A stretch of DNA of 64,000 bases from Odontesthes bonariensis. Lineage: Eukaryota > Chordata > Actinopteri > Atheriniformes > Atherinopsidae. The notes beneath the pieces were generated by a model, which ran no database searches, was not told the DNA's origin, and was given only the letters and a program-made list of their open reading frames with translations. Positions 10,156 to 35,384 of the stretch are shown one piece after another (position 1 is the first letter of the stretch; the number at the start of each line of letters is the position of its first letter). A program made the translations under genes and the position numbers. The stretch is taken from assembly GCF_027942865.1 (NCBI RefSeq), contig NC_134515.1, positions 29,316,449 through 29,380,448 of the forward strand, written 5' to 3'.

Positions 10156-12718
10156 ATAATATTCACTAAAGATATTAATAGTCAACGTATTCATTCTGGT
10201 GACTCTTCACTTTGACCGTTAATAAAGAATTTGTTCAATCCAAATCTTGATGGAACAAGGTTTCCCTTGAACACTGAAGCGTCTTAGTTTTACAGTTAAA
10301 CCATGTGCAAAGTTTAGAGTAAAAATAAGTCTTTGGTAAAGATTTTAACACCATGTGAACATCTGTAATGCCATTGGGTTTTATTGAAATGTTTTTGTCA
10401 GTGCACATATTGCATAAAATCTTAATCTGAAAAGTAAATAGGATTGAAAGTTCCTGTGGTAAAAAGCAAATAACTAATAAAAAAGCCTCTTGGACCTGCC
10501 CTTACATTTTGCAATGGTAAGGTGTTCTGCTTTTGGGTATCAGGGAGAAGTTTTCATTTACTCCTGCAGCTGGGGCATTGGGGCCATTTGGATGACTATT
10601 TGACCGCTACTCCTCCAACCCCAAAAGAATAAGGGACCTTACCCTAGGATGACAGGTCCAAGGGGAGGAACTGGGATTAAACCTAAATGTGCCAAAGACA
10701 GTCATAAGGTGTCTCTCTCTGCAGCTGTAAGATTTGTTTAGAAATGCAAAACCAGAAGGAATTTTTCTCACCAGTTTTAAACCAACTCAGTGTCAGTTGG
10801 TAAATTAACATTTTTTCTGTGTGTTGCACATGTTCTCTTATTTTGGGGTTCCTCTCTTGTTCTCAAATGATGCCTTCGCCTGTCTGCATGGCCTGAACTC
10901 TGCTCTGTGGCCCACTGTATGTTACAGTACCATCTCCTTATGCTGATTATTACAGTTTATTTTGGCTCAGCTAGGTGTAAAATCTGGTGATGATTAATTG
11001 AACTTTTATTACATAAAAGACATTTCACCTCTTGGACCTGTATGTCTTAGCTGAAATTGACAGCACTCATCCTCTGATTGGTGACACATGTTTGCCTCAC
11101 TGCATATTGGTCTGTTTACAGGTCCTAATTGAATGTGTAAATGGTAAAATCACTGAGACGCTTTTGAGGCTTTAGAAGGAGACAGACGCTGTTTCTCAAA
11201 GGCATTCTTCATGTCTCGGGAAGGAAGGTGAAAAACATAGTCACGATTGAGTTTCACGTGGCTGCTTTGGTTTCACAGTCCTGGTGTGGTGTACTTTGGC
11301 TCACTGCTCTGCTGTCATATCTCACTGGGACACTCTAGTAAAGCAGCATCTTTAAAGGTATCAGTCATCAACACCTGTGACTTTACTGCAATGAGATTTC
11401 AACATCATATACGCTCTTATAAATGCTGATGTTTCTGACAAAATTTTTTAAACAACTGGTGTAAAACAGATCTTGCGAGGACCCATGGTTTGATAAATTA
11501 AAGTGGTCCACACTTTGCAGGTCCATTGTAAACAGTAGACTTTTAACAGGAATCAAGACACCTAAATGTTTTTAAAAAAGGATTAAGATTACAAGAATTT
11601 ACACAAAATATTATATATTTATATAGATAAATGGGATATTATCTTTCAGTCAGAAAAAGATTTAGCTTTAGATGGCTTAGTGGGACTTTGGGCACACCTG
11701 AGGGCTTCTAAATACTAAGAAATCTCAGTATCAGTACGAAAGCCTGTTTCAGTTTAAGTGCTGACCATGTGCACCCCTTTATGTCAAAGTTAACGGCAAA
11801 GCATGATAATGGCCTGGCCACAAAATAACGTCCTAATCAGGTTTCATAAGTATGACAATGAATTCTGCTGATCTTGTGTGCTCCTTCAGTGATAAATGTA
11901 AAACTGAAGAAAAAAACTATTAAATAAAGAAACCACAGTGTCAAAAGGGAAATGAAGCTCACTTTCATAGTGAAAACTCACACTGTGCTCCTTCCTCTCG
12001 CATTTGAACTGATTCACCAGCGGAGGGCAGCATCCTGACATGGCTGAACAACCGCTTCTCCATGAGCTTTAATCAGCTTCTTGTTTCAGCCCGATGGAAT
12101 GAGATCCCATATATTTGAGCAAAAACGTGGAGCAGAATAAGCTGTATTCAGTAAATTAGTTACCTCTCTGGTGGAATTTCATGTGGATGGTACTTTTTGT
12201 TTGCAGGTTTATTTAAGAAAAAAAAAATCTGCATGAAAATGTTATTAGAGGTGTGGGCCAAACCTAGAAGCGATTCAATTTTGATGTTGTTCTTGGATGG
12301 GGATATAAATTTGTGACCAGGATTTTTTCAATTCCATTTTTGTCTTTGCTGTGCACAGGTAAAAAGAACTGAAATCTAATATATAAGAGGCACTCCAAAA
12401 GATTGTGCTGGTGTGGTTACAATGAAAAAGACAGAGGAAGAGTGTTCCTTTAAGAACTGCTTTACATGAACTGAATAAAACTGTCTGTGATGGCAAGCCA
12501 CACAGGGTAAGAGCCACACCCTACCACAATTTGGTTTCTTTAATTTACTTTGTAATTATTACTTTGAATATTCTTTAATTATATAATGTGTTGTAGTTTG
12601 TTCATTTATTGCCTTGCAGGGTTTGTATGGAGTGCACACATTTTGACACTGCAAGGTAAATTCAGTTTGATGTTGTATTAATACTTTCTTTCTTTGAGTT
12701 ACCTGGGTTTCTGGTTGG
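10156..12718. other. no recognisable gene
   Basis: AT-rich intergenic sequence. Small open frames (for example 11247-11429 plus, 12275-12517 minus) lack protein-like composition and splice context. Nothing else identified. Confidence 0.55.
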
Positions 12719-12719
12719 C

Positions 12720-12764
<45 letters not shown>

Positions 12765-12765
12765 G
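12719..12765. repeat. CTGT tetranucleotide microsatellite
   Basis: About eleven perfect CTGT units followed by a degenerate CTGG end. Confidence 0.95.
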
Positions 12766-15700
12766 GCTGGTTGTTTTTTGGACTTAGTATCTTGATTTGA
12801 CCTCTTTTATTGGTATGCCAGTTCAGTTGTTGATTTTGTTAACACGTGCCAAAATAAGTATAACAGACGTGATCTGTGGCACATAACCTATGGAGACAAA
12901 AGGGGGATGCACAAGATTGAATCCATCGTGCAACTCACGTATACTCTACAACTTTTTCCACAGCTGAGAATTACAGAGAAGAAATAGGAAATCATGTGAG
13001 TTAACACATTTACTGTGGCATCATAAATCTGTCAGTGATGACCAATAAGCTTCTGTCAGGATTGCATTCAGTAAAGATGACATGAAGTCTGACTAAGAGT
13101 AGCCATGTCTTGGGAGAATTCAATTGTTGTGAATTGTGAGCTCTGTCTTCATGCTCGCCTTTGTCACCAGAGAGGAGGACAAATTCTTGCCTGTAGTAGT
13201 TCACAAGAAAGTCCCCGTTTGAGCCTTCCCACTCTCACATTCCTCCCTCATCAGCTGCCCACCTACACTCGGTGGGCCACACACACTGGGCTGCTACACA
13301 GGGTTCAGACAACATTGATGCCACTGTGCCACAACAACAGAATAATACGGGAGAAATGATTAATATTAAAGTCCCCCTCCTCTAAAAATCAATCATTTTT
13401 TCAACATCTATAAGTGCGTGTGTTTCAAAACATAGAAGCAAATTTCTTTATTTTTCTTTTCTGAAACTGAGCAGTACTGAACAGACATTCTTACACATTC
13501 CACTTATACATTTTTGGCTGATTTTCATTAATATTACAAATAGTCATTGCTTAGCAGATATCCTGGTGTTCTGGTGGGTGGGGCTAGATTAGCATATCAA
13601 CAGATGTTCATTTACTGAAAGAAGAAGTATATCCGTCATATCCGGAGCTATTCTAGAGGCATGAAAGGGTGTGTCATGGCAAAAACTTCCAAACATACCA
13701 TTTGGAGTTACACAGCTGATTTTATAGAGGGTTTATAACTACTGGAGTGGGACTTTGAATGAATGATGATTGAAAAAATACTTTAATAGGGAAAAACACT
13801 GTCTTAGATATGGATGTGGAGGTCTTAGGAGGATGCACTTAATATAACAGTGGAAGACTGGACAGCATAAAGAGGGGAAACCTGTTTCTGTTCTGCCAGT
13901 GTTTCAAATCAGAAATATTTGACATCATTTTTGTTGTGTTTTTTCAGTATAAAGCAACAGAACACACGCAGAGCACATGCAGAACACGCATTGTGTGTGG
14001 CATCAGCAAATTCCAAAAATGTCAACTTTTGAGTCATCAGGCCGTAGAACAGTTTTCTGCTTGAACTCAGTCCATTTCAAAAGAGCCCTGGCCCAGAAAA
14101 GGCAGTAACCTAGATATTGTTTAAATGGGACTTTTTTCTGTGCGTGTTAGACTTTTGATTGTTGGTTGAACTGCGATTACTGCCTGTGGTGGTCGAAGTT
14201 TTCCTGAGCCTGTGCAGTGATTCCACGACAGGATAAACAACGTTTTTGATACTATGGTCCCTGAGGGGCCTGTATATAATTAGTATTGGTTTTCGGCCTC
14301 TTCCATTCTAAACAGACTTTTCTCTTAATGCCCGCGTGATCTTTTAGAAAAGTGGTTGATCTCTTACCAACTTTAAATCTGAAAGCCTCAGCCTCTCTGT
14401 TATCTTATGACCGGTCAAGTCACTGAACTGCTGCAAATTAGCCTGGTTTGTTGTGAAAAGCTGCATTAAGTTTTTAGAAGTGGAGTCCTATGTAGTTTAA
14501 TCCAGTGATCTCAAACATATGGACAGAGCCCCTCTGAAGTGTCACAAGATGCGTAAATGTGACAAAATGAAGAAAAAGCGAAGTCTTAAAACATCTTTGA
14601 CTCTTCGTTATTATCTCTTTACTTGTTTGAAATTGTAGAATAATGGCTTTTTTCACCCTCAAGCAGATGTTAACATAAAATCATACAGTGTCTGTTAAAT
14701 GTGTCATTGCTGGAGCCAATAAAAAGTCTTTTGACAACTGTGCTAATACAGGGTTTTCTTAGTGCTTAAAAGCAGTGCTTGAAGTTATTGGTTAAAAGTT
14801 TTCAACAGACTAAAGGGCTACAGTGTATTTTACAGATTCAGGTTAGCTTGTGCTATTTTTTACTTGGTAAACTACAGGTAGGTGTGAAATATGTGTGGTG
14901 TGATAAAGAAAAAAAGTTCTCTGGGGAAAAAGTATCATATAAAGATACTCAAGGGAAGTACCTCAAAAGAAACATCTTCAAACAACATAAGAGATGTGTG
15001 AGAAGTATCAATGAGGTCACAGCCTCAGACCAAGACGCCTCTGCCTGTATTCGCACCTCGGTCTGGTGTCGCCTCGCTTTGGATTTGCAGGGCACGTCGT
15101 GGTGGCTGCGTGCGTTGTTGCCATCTCTGAGCAGAGGCGTGGATGAAGGTGGGGAATGTTTTCACAAGTCCCCACAGGAAAACAGTCAGGAAGCATTACA
15201 TGAGGTCTCAAACACTCGGTCAAACCAGCGCGGAGCCCCTCCAGGAACTCCCCAGAACTAACAGGCCTGCACAAGCGCCCGCTGTGGTGGGCTGCTGCTG
15301 CTTTTGTTTTGATTCTTCTCCAGGTCCGGGACGGTGGCCACCAATGACTCACTCATATTGGCTCTTGGCTGACGTTGGCCCCTTTTCGTCTTTTTTTTTT
15401 TCAATGAATTTCCTCTTGTTTTTCCAGATACAGTCGCTGGATGAAATAGTGGTGTTATTGTCTCAAAGTTTCCTGGACCTGTTCAAGGTCAGGGGCCAGT
15501 TGTTTAACAGTAAGCACGGGGACTTTATGAAGAGTTTGTGTTGCTGGGCTGACTGCACTGACGCAGGTGAAATCCCCAAACAACACAAAGCCTCGCTTCT
15601 CAGTATTAGACTCAGTTTGAAGCGACTTGTGGAGGGTGGGGGAGAAAATGTCTACCGCAAGAACCACAGCTGCCATTCAGCTGGAAATGGATAATAACTC

Positions 15701-17545
15701 TGCCCAAGAGAGCACATGCTTGGTCCCTTTTCCAATCACGGTGAACAACTCGGCCCCCTTAGAAGTTCAGTCACTGCTCATTTCATGATAACATAGAAAC
15801 AACAACGGATTCTCATTCCAAACAGAAGACAGTAACGTGAAAATCCTGGACCTATTTCTGTTGAAGATCAAACACGTCATTTTCAATTTCTTTATGGCTA
15901 AAATGCGGAACTCTGCAGGTATTTTATACCTTTATTAAAACAGGGGGAAGAAGCAGCAGTCGACAAAGAAGCCACAGAGTGACAAAGAACACACTTGAAG
16001 TTCCCCTTTTCCTGATTAAAAAAACAAAAAACTTCTTAACCAGTCGCAGTTATGACAACATGATATGACAACAAGTGGCGTGTCATGTTTCACAGTCGTC
16101 ACTTGGCTCTCACATCCCCCTCAAAAACAATTGTTTCAGTATGAAGTGTAGCACGTGTCATCACCGCAGACGAGTCACTTCGACCTTCTCTGATTGAGCG
16201 CGAAGGACTTTGAGGTGCAGAGTTTGTGGGCACAAGAAAAAAGAATAACCTAAATAATGTCGGATAAAAGCAGCTGTCTATGTGACATATAAACCCACAC
16301 ACTGTGAATTTGAAATATTGTGGGGCTTTCAGTTCATTTATCAACATTGATCTGAGGAGTGGCTGAGAACGAGGGGCTGTTTGTGGTCTCTGTAATCTAC
16401 TTTAGCGCCAAATAAAAGAGAAACATCCTATAGGCAGTAAACTTCAGCTGACTGCAATCATAATGTTTTCTGGGAACACACAGCAGTATCTCTGGGCTCC
16501 ACGCTCTGTGTTTTCCAGGAGCTTTGCTCTTGGAAAGAAAGATGGTGAGTCAACATCCTCTCTTCCCTCACACAAACACGACAGCTTCCAGCATTCCTGA
16601 AGGCCAGACACTCCGCTTTGCTCCACAGCCTGAGCTCTCAGACGACCATACTGATTTCATTTGCTCAGACGTGGTGGCAGAGCCGTCAGTGCGGACGTGG
16701 AGGCTGTGTTCGTTCAGAGTCCCCTGGAAGACAAATGTGACGTTCAGAACAGGCTGATCCCTACCACTTCCTCTCTTCGGAGACAGGAAGAAGTCACTGC
16801 GGCCGTTCTGAGCCTTTCAATTCAAGTGTGGATATCTGAAGGTCTTCTGTGGTTACAAGAATCTACATTTTGTAGAAACAAACAACAGCTTTAGCCAAAA
16901 AATCTAAATGAAGCCACTTTTTCCTCTAAAATTTCTGATAAGTTTCAAACTGTGGCAGCAATGTGTTTAGAGATACAACCACATGACACTTCCTGCCATT
17001 GTGTTTCAGGGCTTTCTCTGTCTTTGTGTGCACATTCTCAGCTATCAGGCGTTTTTATATAACAGAGGCTTGGTTCTTAACCCTTGAATTAACAGGCTGG
17101 GTCAAAAATGACCTGATTGGTCTATATTATTTAATACTCCGTCTCTCGTGTGGTATTTCTAAACTTTTCCATAGGTGCATCAAATATTTCTTACCATTTG
17201 TGAGAAACTTGTTACTTCTATCAGATCATTTTCACGTTATCAGCGATCCGTATATCGCACAATATGACAACTATACACACAAATGTATTACAAACAATGT
17301 ATTCTTTGTTTTGTCCTTCACAACTGAAATGATTTCATCATCACTTATCACAGTTGCATGAAAGCGTTTACAGCTTAATGACTTTTTTGAACTACAATTG
17401 ATGGAAAAATGAATAAATTCTTGGTCAGTCAGTGGGATTCAAATAATCATTTTGGGAAATATATGCATATTGCATCGATTTATATTTATAAAAGAGAAAC
17501 ATCTGATTATTTTTGACTCACCAGCACCAGATTACCTTTTCACGA

Positions 17546-17546
<1 letters not shown>
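12766..17546. other. no recognisable gene
   Basis: Intergenic sequence. The segment about 15040-15350 is more GC-rich and supports overlapping frames on both strands, but none resembles a known family or has convincing splice sites. It may be a conserved non-coding element or nothing. No RNA gene was seen. Confidence 0.5.

Positions 17547-17607
<61 letters not shown>
17547..17607. repeat. TG dinucleotide microsatellite
   Basis: Uninterrupted TG run of about 30 units. Confidence 0.97.
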
Positions 17608-18053
<446 letters not shown>

Positions 18054-18340
18054 ACATATAATAAACATCAAATTTGTTCTCCAAAATTGTGAGAAACTTA
18101 AAACAAATCCTTCATGCACCCCTCAATTTACAGTGGGGTTAGCTGCACACAGCTGCTGTTTCCTGTGTTGGCCGTGAAGCTAAATGGTCATGACTGTCTG
18201 ACACATGAGCAGCAAAGGGAAAGAAAAGCATATTCAGTTACACAGAGTTTCACGCCTGTTACTCTTTTAAACAGGAAATAAGAGTATAGTAGCGTTAAAC
18301 ATGCATGTTTGTGTGTGTGAGAGAGAGTTTTTGAAGAGAT

Positions 18341-18367
18341 GTATATATATATATATATATACATCTA

Positions 18368-18411
<44 letters not shown>
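18341..18411. repeat. TA dinucleotide microsatellite, two blocks
   Basis: TA runs at 18341-18361 and 18371-18411 separated by a short ACATCTATGC interruption, preceded by short GT and GA runs (about 18310-18326). Confidence 0.95.
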
Positions 18412-18414
<3 letters not shown>

Positions 18415-20484
18415 TATATACACATATAGAATACACAACAGAAATTACAACATTCTTTTCCAATGTGAAGAATTTAGAAAATTTATTTTTTGAGGACAGC
18501 CCTGTTCCGCATGGAGGATACCAAGTTTTCAGCCATTCTAAAAATATAGAATTCTGTCATTTCTCAAAGACTTTTTAAACTGCGCTTTCTTCAACAAAGT
18601 GACAAACTTTACCTGGAGATAGTTTTTACATTTTTCTCAGGTGAAACTCACCTTTTCACCAACTTGCAATGCCCTCATGCATGCCCATATCATCACACTT
18701 CAACCTCCATGCCTCACTGTTGTATTTTCTGAGGTAGTATTGGGTTACACTACCTGAGTCATACACATTTATTTTGCTCTCATCCTTACCATTCCTTCTT
18801 CTGATCTACAAGCAAGGTCCACATAATCTCTGATTTCCAAGGATGACCCCTGCGGCATGTGTCAAGCCCTTCTGATTTTCACCACCATATCATACATGCA
18901 GTGCTCTGTCCACTGATTTAGTGGTACCATTACCTGTTCTAACATTATATCTGGTGAAAACAAATCTCAATTATTCAGAAATGGTATTGTTTCAAAGCAT
19001 GTAATATTTTAAGGGAAACTAGTCCTTTACTTTGCATTACACTTTAGGCAGCAGGCCCAGATGTCCTGACATTTAGTCACTAGTTAAACTCCAAAAACAC
19101 TGGATTCTTCCAATATAGTGCAGATCTTCATGCATCATTTGCTTTTATTTGATAAAAGAACCCCAAACTCCACCACAAAGTTTTGATTGTTGACTTTCTT
19201 TTCAAAACCTGATGCAGGACAGAGGTCTTTGGCATGAGGTCACCTGCTTCTAAGGTGACCAGGGAAGAAGAAGTCTGAAGAGGTCAAAAATTCTGCAACG
19301 CTAGTTTACAGATGAACATTACTGTGAGACCAGCACACAGAGGCTGTGTCAGTTTGTCCCTGATCAAACCTGGCATTATCATGTATTGTAGGGAAACCTG
19401 TTACACAGTCTTTCAGCAGTCTGGATGCAAATGTCTCTCGGGACACACTACTCAACTGACATTCTCTTAGTAAGCGCCCGTTACCCATTGATGCATCAAC
19501 TTTAGCTTCACCCAAGACATTAGAATAGAATAGAAATAGAGATGAGTTATGAAAAAAAACAGCCATCACGCACAATTTTGTTAGCCTAGGACACACCAAG
19601 GAAATAGTTTGATAACTATTTCTTTTCATCTCTGACCGACTGTGTACTGGAAGTGATTTGCTGTCTCCTGACAGCTAAAAACAACGTGCATTTGGTCTAA
19701 GTAAATGAAAATGATGTATGATTCCACTCCCGATGCATAACGATACCAAGTGTGAAGAAGGCCTTTAAAAAATATCCTTCATTGTTATACTGTTATTAAA
19801 CTAAATCTGAACTTGTATTTTATTTCATAAAACAGATCGAGTTGTGAAGTGTTTTATTACATGATATAACTACTGGCTTCATTTTCTGGTGCAACCTCAT
19901 CCAGAGTTTGATGGTATCCGTCAGAAATGTTTCATTTTGTGTACAGTCACATTTACAGTAAGGCTTCAGCTCTTCTGTCAACTCTTAGATGAAGCCCTGA
20001 AAAACTAGCAATAAAACCCGAGTGCTCGTGAAAGCTTGGCTAATCTGTTTCATCAGGACCCGTGTGGGCGGTTGTTTGATCAGATTTCACTGACAGCTGC
20101 CTGCAACATGAGCAAACAACTGCCATAAGGCTTCATGTTGAATGTTGCTTAACATTTATTGGTTCATGGAAACAAATTGGTTCTTCTTCCCGCCGAGGCC
20201 CGTCCACTTCGAACCGACGGGAAAACCATAGACAAAACTCCAAAGATAAAACAACATTCAATTTCTGTAGAAATTGCGATTTTTTTCTTCTTGTTTTGTA
20301 AAACATTACTAATATTAAGAAAATGACTGATATAAGTTTTCAGAGCCCGTAAGATATTATTTATGTCGTATTGTGTATTTGTTTTGTTACCAAGAACTAG
20401 TTACTGTATTGGAACGTGAGGTTAGACGATCTGTAAGACCCATGCTGCTACTTGAGCATTTTTTACAGACGGTATCTGTGTAAA
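18412..20484. other. no recognisable gene
   Basis: Intergenic sequence. No coding exon, RNA gene or clear repeat recognised. Confidence 0.5.
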
Positions 20485-20760
20485 AGACTTCAATGCATCC
20501 ATTTTCTATACCCGCTAAATCCGGCTGTCGGGTTGCGGGGGGGCTGGGGCCTATCCCAGCGGTCATTGGGCGAGAGGCGGGGTACACCCTGGACAGGTTG
20601 CCAGTCCATTACAGCACCACAAAGAGACAAACGACACAAACAACCACACACACACTCACACTCACTCCTAGGGACACTTTTAGAAACCCAGTTAACCTAA
20701 CATGCATATTTTTGGACAGTGGGAGGAAGCCGGAATACCCGGAGAGGTATAAAAGACTTG
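20485..20760 (-). mobile_element. SINE-type dispersed repeat, reverse copy
   Basis: Reverse-oriented relative of the repeat at 2400-2712. It has the complement of a GGATGCATTGAAG-like end, GGGTATAGAAAATGG, and the CATGTTAGGTTAACTGG and CTTCCTCCCACTGTCC words in the same order. It ends against an A-rich tract (about 20763-20780). The tRNA-like head seen in the plus copy is missing or too diverged here. Confidence 0.65.
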
Positions 20761-23660
20761 ATAAAAAAAAAAAAAAAAAAGTACAGTTCCTAAATAAAGG
20801 TCCTGAGCTGTTCATTAACAAGCACCAGGAAAGTGACGCTAAAGCCACTAAGACAATGAAACCGTTAAGATATCGGCTCACTGCTGCTGCATGGAAACCA
20901 AACGCTGAATCTTTATCTCAGATGCAGACTGTGAGGAGATGACTGTGGTTTGCATCTATTCAGCTGCGCAGATATTTGTTGAAGGTTATTTCTGTTTAGG
21001 TTTGCAGTAAAGCTGAGTCATCCAAGTCACTCTGGGTCGATTCCTCCAGTTGGCCACATCTTCTAAAGCTTAATATTTTGCAAGCATGTTTGTGGGGCAG
21101 TTTCCTTCTGTCAATTTTGATCTTGTGGTTCACTTTATTTCACAACTGTTGTCTCAAGAAAACTGTCAAGTCTGGTTTACTGTACGTTATACTCTTCTTT
21201 TTAAACACACACACACACACACACCATTTGACAGACAAATATAGACACATGTGTACCTATAATGCTGTCTTTTTTTAAAGCCCTGCCGTCAGTTGGATTC
21301 TCTTATCTTTATGGTGGATTTCCGGCACATTTGTCACCCACATCCTGTCTTGACAGCCCACACAAGCTCCAAACCTTATATCAGACACAACAAGGCAGCC
21401 TGCCACGCCAGCCACCCACGCTTTATGATGGCAAAACTTTACCGTTTTGTAAGGACAACATTTGTGGTCACGTCTGGTGTCTATTCTTTGAACAGAAGTG
21501 TTTAGCCCAGCATCCAACTGCTTCCTCATTTTTAAGCAACAAGAACACGGTAAACCATTAATCTAACCAGAGGCACTAACGGCCCATCAGAAACTGTGAC
21601 GCACATGATGCTTGAGAAAGACTATTCTGGTCTGAGCTGTTTCACCACAGAGGCTCATTTTTGTACTGTAGGCCCTCCTGCTTCCTTTTCTCAAAGCTCT
21701 TTTTTTCTTTACCGGCAGACGATAACAGGACTGGGTCAGCACGCATATCTTGTTTGCCAACTGTGCCCTCAGCGATCACAACCTCAGATGCATTCTTTAA
21801 TCATTTTTTTCTTTTCTTCCCTCTAAACAAAATGGGCTCAGTGAAAGGAAGGTTTGTAGATTATTTAACTCCACTGTGGGTGCTGGGGGCAGAAGTAAGA
21901 TAAGTAAATCTTGCTCCCAAAGATGTCTGTTACTGTTGCATCAGTTTTTTGAGCACAATGTCTGAGTCTATAGTTAGTATGCAGATACATGTAAAGAGAC
22001 GCACCGAAAGATTAGAGAAGCATGTGTGTATCAGCAAAAAGGCATCTGCCGAGGGGCTTTCATCTTTTCACCTTTACATCAGTGCAACTTGATTGCTAAC
22101 TGCTCATATTACGGTGGATTATACTGATATTGATTAGAGCATGGGTTATTGGGTCATTTTCAATTTTACAACTTGCATCATGCTACAGATTTGTCTGTCA
22201 CGCTTCTGCTACAAGAGGCCGCTCATCTTCTAATCAGCCCATGGATGAAGGGGACTGCAAATCTAAGTGTGGAGAGTGCAAAGAAGTGAAATTTCATGTT
22301 GAGTTCACAGCTAGTGTGGCCTGATATGACATTAAGGAAATGGATCATTTTATTTTCATTGGGCTATTATTCATTGTTTGCCTGTCAATGCTGGCAGTTA
22401 TTTCCTTGAACTGTTCTTTTTATGGGACAGAAAAAAAAAATCATCTAAAAGCTTCTGATAGAATTGTTACAGTTGCTACAGTTTTAATAATATATTGCCA
22501 ATTAGGCCATTGATTTTGACCTAAAACTGGATTGAGTTTTGGTTTGTCATGAAAAAAAAAAAAAAAAAAAAAAAACAGTGCAGAGGATGTCGTGAAAGAG
22601 TAGGCAAACGGCTCAAGCTGAAACTGAGGCAAGTTTGTCCGACCCACCAGTGCACACACTAATTCACCACTTAGTCTTTAAATCAGCTGTGTTGTTTTAG
22701 CAGGCGGGTGACATATTTGCAACAGTAACCACATGGTTTGCGCTGACCTCCTGCTGTGTTAACTGCTGAGCATCAGCTGCACCCTCCCGTCTCTGTGAAA
22801 TGGCCCTTTCACGCATTGTTTTAAGTGTTACCATCGTCATGACTAATTATCCTCTCTTTACGCAGGCAGCCCATTTTCTCTAAAACGCATGTTTTAAGCA
22901 CCAGCAAGCATGCATAACAATCCTTTATATCAGTGTCCCCCCCCCCCTGCTGCTTGTCCCTCTCCATCACAACAAGTAGAGGAGAGCACGCAGAGGGCCC
23001 GGCTCGAACACATGGCTGCATACCATCGCTCACCATCTTCGTCACCGCTGATGCATCTGTGAACGAGCGGCAGAGGACAAAAGGGATCAACGCCGCAGAG
23101 CCAACAGGGAGAGTGACCACCATGACCTCATGGGTCAGCTGGGAGTTAGGAATGAAAAGACTGAGTAACCCCCACCCAACACACACACATACCCAGCAAA
23201 CTCTTGGACAACTGAAGCTGCCATGGGAATATGGGAGCGTGGAAGAGGAGGAATCAGCATTCGCCTGCGGGAGCTGAAAGAAAGCGGTTGCGTTTGGAAT
23301 TTTGGGTCATGGTTTTCTTCGCACATTCCTCACTGTTCTCCCAACAATAAACTGTGTCAGAGAGACAACAGTCTCCATTCTGGATACTTTGCACCATAAA
23401 AAAAGCCTTGAAGCATCCAAAACCACATGCTAACCTCCAGAACTCGGGTGATAGCATTCTTAAATTATGGAAGAGCTGTGGAGCTAAAGAGACTTACTAT
23501 GCTTAAGCATCACATGAAAAAGGATGCATTTCCATCAGATAAACAGATTGTTTGTACACCCGAGGTCAGGGAGCTAAGTGTAGTTGAGCCAAAAACAGTT
23601 GCGGCTGGTTGAACAAAATAACATTTCTTCCAAGTTTTGCATACAATAACGAGCGTACTA
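20761..23660. other. no recognisable gene; CA and poly-A runs
   Basis: Intergenic sequence downstream of tamalin. It holds a short CA run (about 21204-21224), a poly-A run (about 22552-22575) and a nine- to ten-base C run (about 22938-22948). Open frames here overlap on both strands and look random. Confidence 0.5.
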
Positions 23661-23679
23661 TGTTGAAATGCCACTGATT

Positions 23680-23685
23680 TTATTT
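23680..23685 (-). terminator. tamalin: polyadenylation signal, tamalin
   Basis: AATAAA on the minus strand, about 470 bp after the tamalin stop codon (24151). It is the first canonical signal downstream, so 24150 to about 23660 is the likely 3' untranslated region. Confidence 0.6.
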
Positions 23686-24150
23686 TTAGAGCCATTAATT
23701 TTGGTGGAAAAATAAAACAGGATCTGAATCTTCCCAAGTTGACAACGAGCTGGTGTCTTGCAAAAACTCGAGTTGCACAATCACAGCTATAGCAGGCATT
23801 TTCCTTTGGGTGTCAAAATAAAAACCTGTTGATGCAGGGGAAAAACAAACAAAAAAAAAAAAAAAACGGGAACATCCTTCATTTTGTACAGAAAAACAAC
23901 AAGTAGAAATAAATAAATAACTTAAAAATCGAGACAAACAGAAGCGGTTATGTACACCTGTGAAACACTGAAAGCTACTGAATGTAGCAAAAATGTTCAT
24001 TGGGCTACCCATTTAAAACAGGGCAAGGTGCGACTACAGAGCCGATTCACTTTGGTCCCAAACTCTTCACTCTTCACTCTTTGGGGCAACTTGCTGTTTT
24101 CTTTGGTAGTTTAGTTTGGCAGTCCCTGGTGCTTTTAGTCTGTTTGCTAC

Positions 24151-34188
<10,038 letters not shown>

Positions 34189-35359
34189 TGTTGTTGAGAC
34201 TGGAACGTAGACTTTCTTGCTGCTCTCTGACACACAGGGGGAGATTCCAGCCGCAGCGCAGAGAGATGTGCCAAAAGTTTGAGACTCGGCGTGGCGCGAG
34301 CTACGACTCCACTCTGCGCGTGTCGCCTCCCATCACAGTGGAGGCGGGGAAATGTTTGTGAAGGACACAAAAGTGAGTGCCGAACCGCGCTGACTCGCAG
34401 CCACTGAGGTGCCTTCAAGGGCGGCTTGGGAGTTTTTGTGTCACACTTACAGTGCACATACGGTAGGGCGGCAAGTATTGCAAAACAATGACGCTTTTCA
34501 TTTAAAAAAAACCTTCACAGTGAAAATATATGGGATTGACCTATAGGCCGGTGAATAGCAGCTATGCGGACTTGAATGTGAAAGAACGACCAGTTATTCT
34601 CCATGAAAATAAACCAGCTCCAATGTAATTTGTTTGTATTCGATATTTGAACAAACATTTGAACATACATCAATTCATCTTTATGACACTGCAAAGGGAC
34701 TGTAGTCAATACTGTGTAATACTTGTATTCCATGTGCCACTCACCATACGGGTATAATCACATACACTTGGACGTTTGAATCATCGGAAATCATGTAAGC
34801 ACTAAAACGCTACTATGTGTATCTGCTTCATTTCGGATCCTTCAATTTTCAAATGAAATACTTCAAATGTACTTCAGGAGTTTGTTTACAATGTATTTCA
34901 CCTTCAGATATGTTTGTGTTTCAAATATTTTTTTCTCTCTCTTAAAACCATGGCTGAAAAAGGCTTCTCACTTGACACCTGAGTGGCCGAATTTTTGCAA
35001 TATTCAAACATTTGTTTAAAACCTTTCAACCCAAGGCTGCTCGTTTTCTCCCACGTCTGCAGTCGTGATTTGTCCTACAGCATTTTAAGGCAGCGTTTCT
35101 TGCACTACATAAACCTCTCAAGTGTGTTTGAAGTTTTTGTTAATCAGAAGTATTCGGTGGAAGACAACACTGCAAAGATTTCGGATATTTGTTTAATAAT
35201 AATGATTAGGTTGTAAAGTAGGAGGCTGAGCAGACATGTATATATGTGGCAGTGGACCAGGTCAAAGTGGAAGCCATCTGTGGCCACGGATTAAAATGAA
35301 ATGTTGCCCCGTTCAAGGAAAAGCCATTTTCTGTTATCTACCTAAGAAAAAGCACAACA
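34189..35359. other. tamalin 5' untranslated/promoter region and intergenic gap
   Basis: From 34189 to about 34450 the sequence is GC-richer with several CpG, fitting a 5' untranslated region and promoter for the minus-strand tamalin gene; no TATA box is evident. From 34450 to 35359 it is AT-rich with no gene seen, separating tamalin from the 3' end of dgka. Confidence 0.5.
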
Positions 35360-35378
35360 AAAACTGAAATCCAGATGA

Positions 35379-35384
35379 TTTATT
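35379..35384 (-). terminator. dgka: polyadenylation signal, dgka
   Basis: AATAAA on the minus strand about 900 bp after the dgka stop codon (36281). The stretch 36280-35360 shows no other feature and is the probable 3' untranslated region. Confidence 0.55.

Noticed and set aside
14779..15694. Overlapping frames of 110-183 codons near 15 kb
   Set aside because: They lie on both strands over the same bases, have no family resemblance and lack supporting splice sites.
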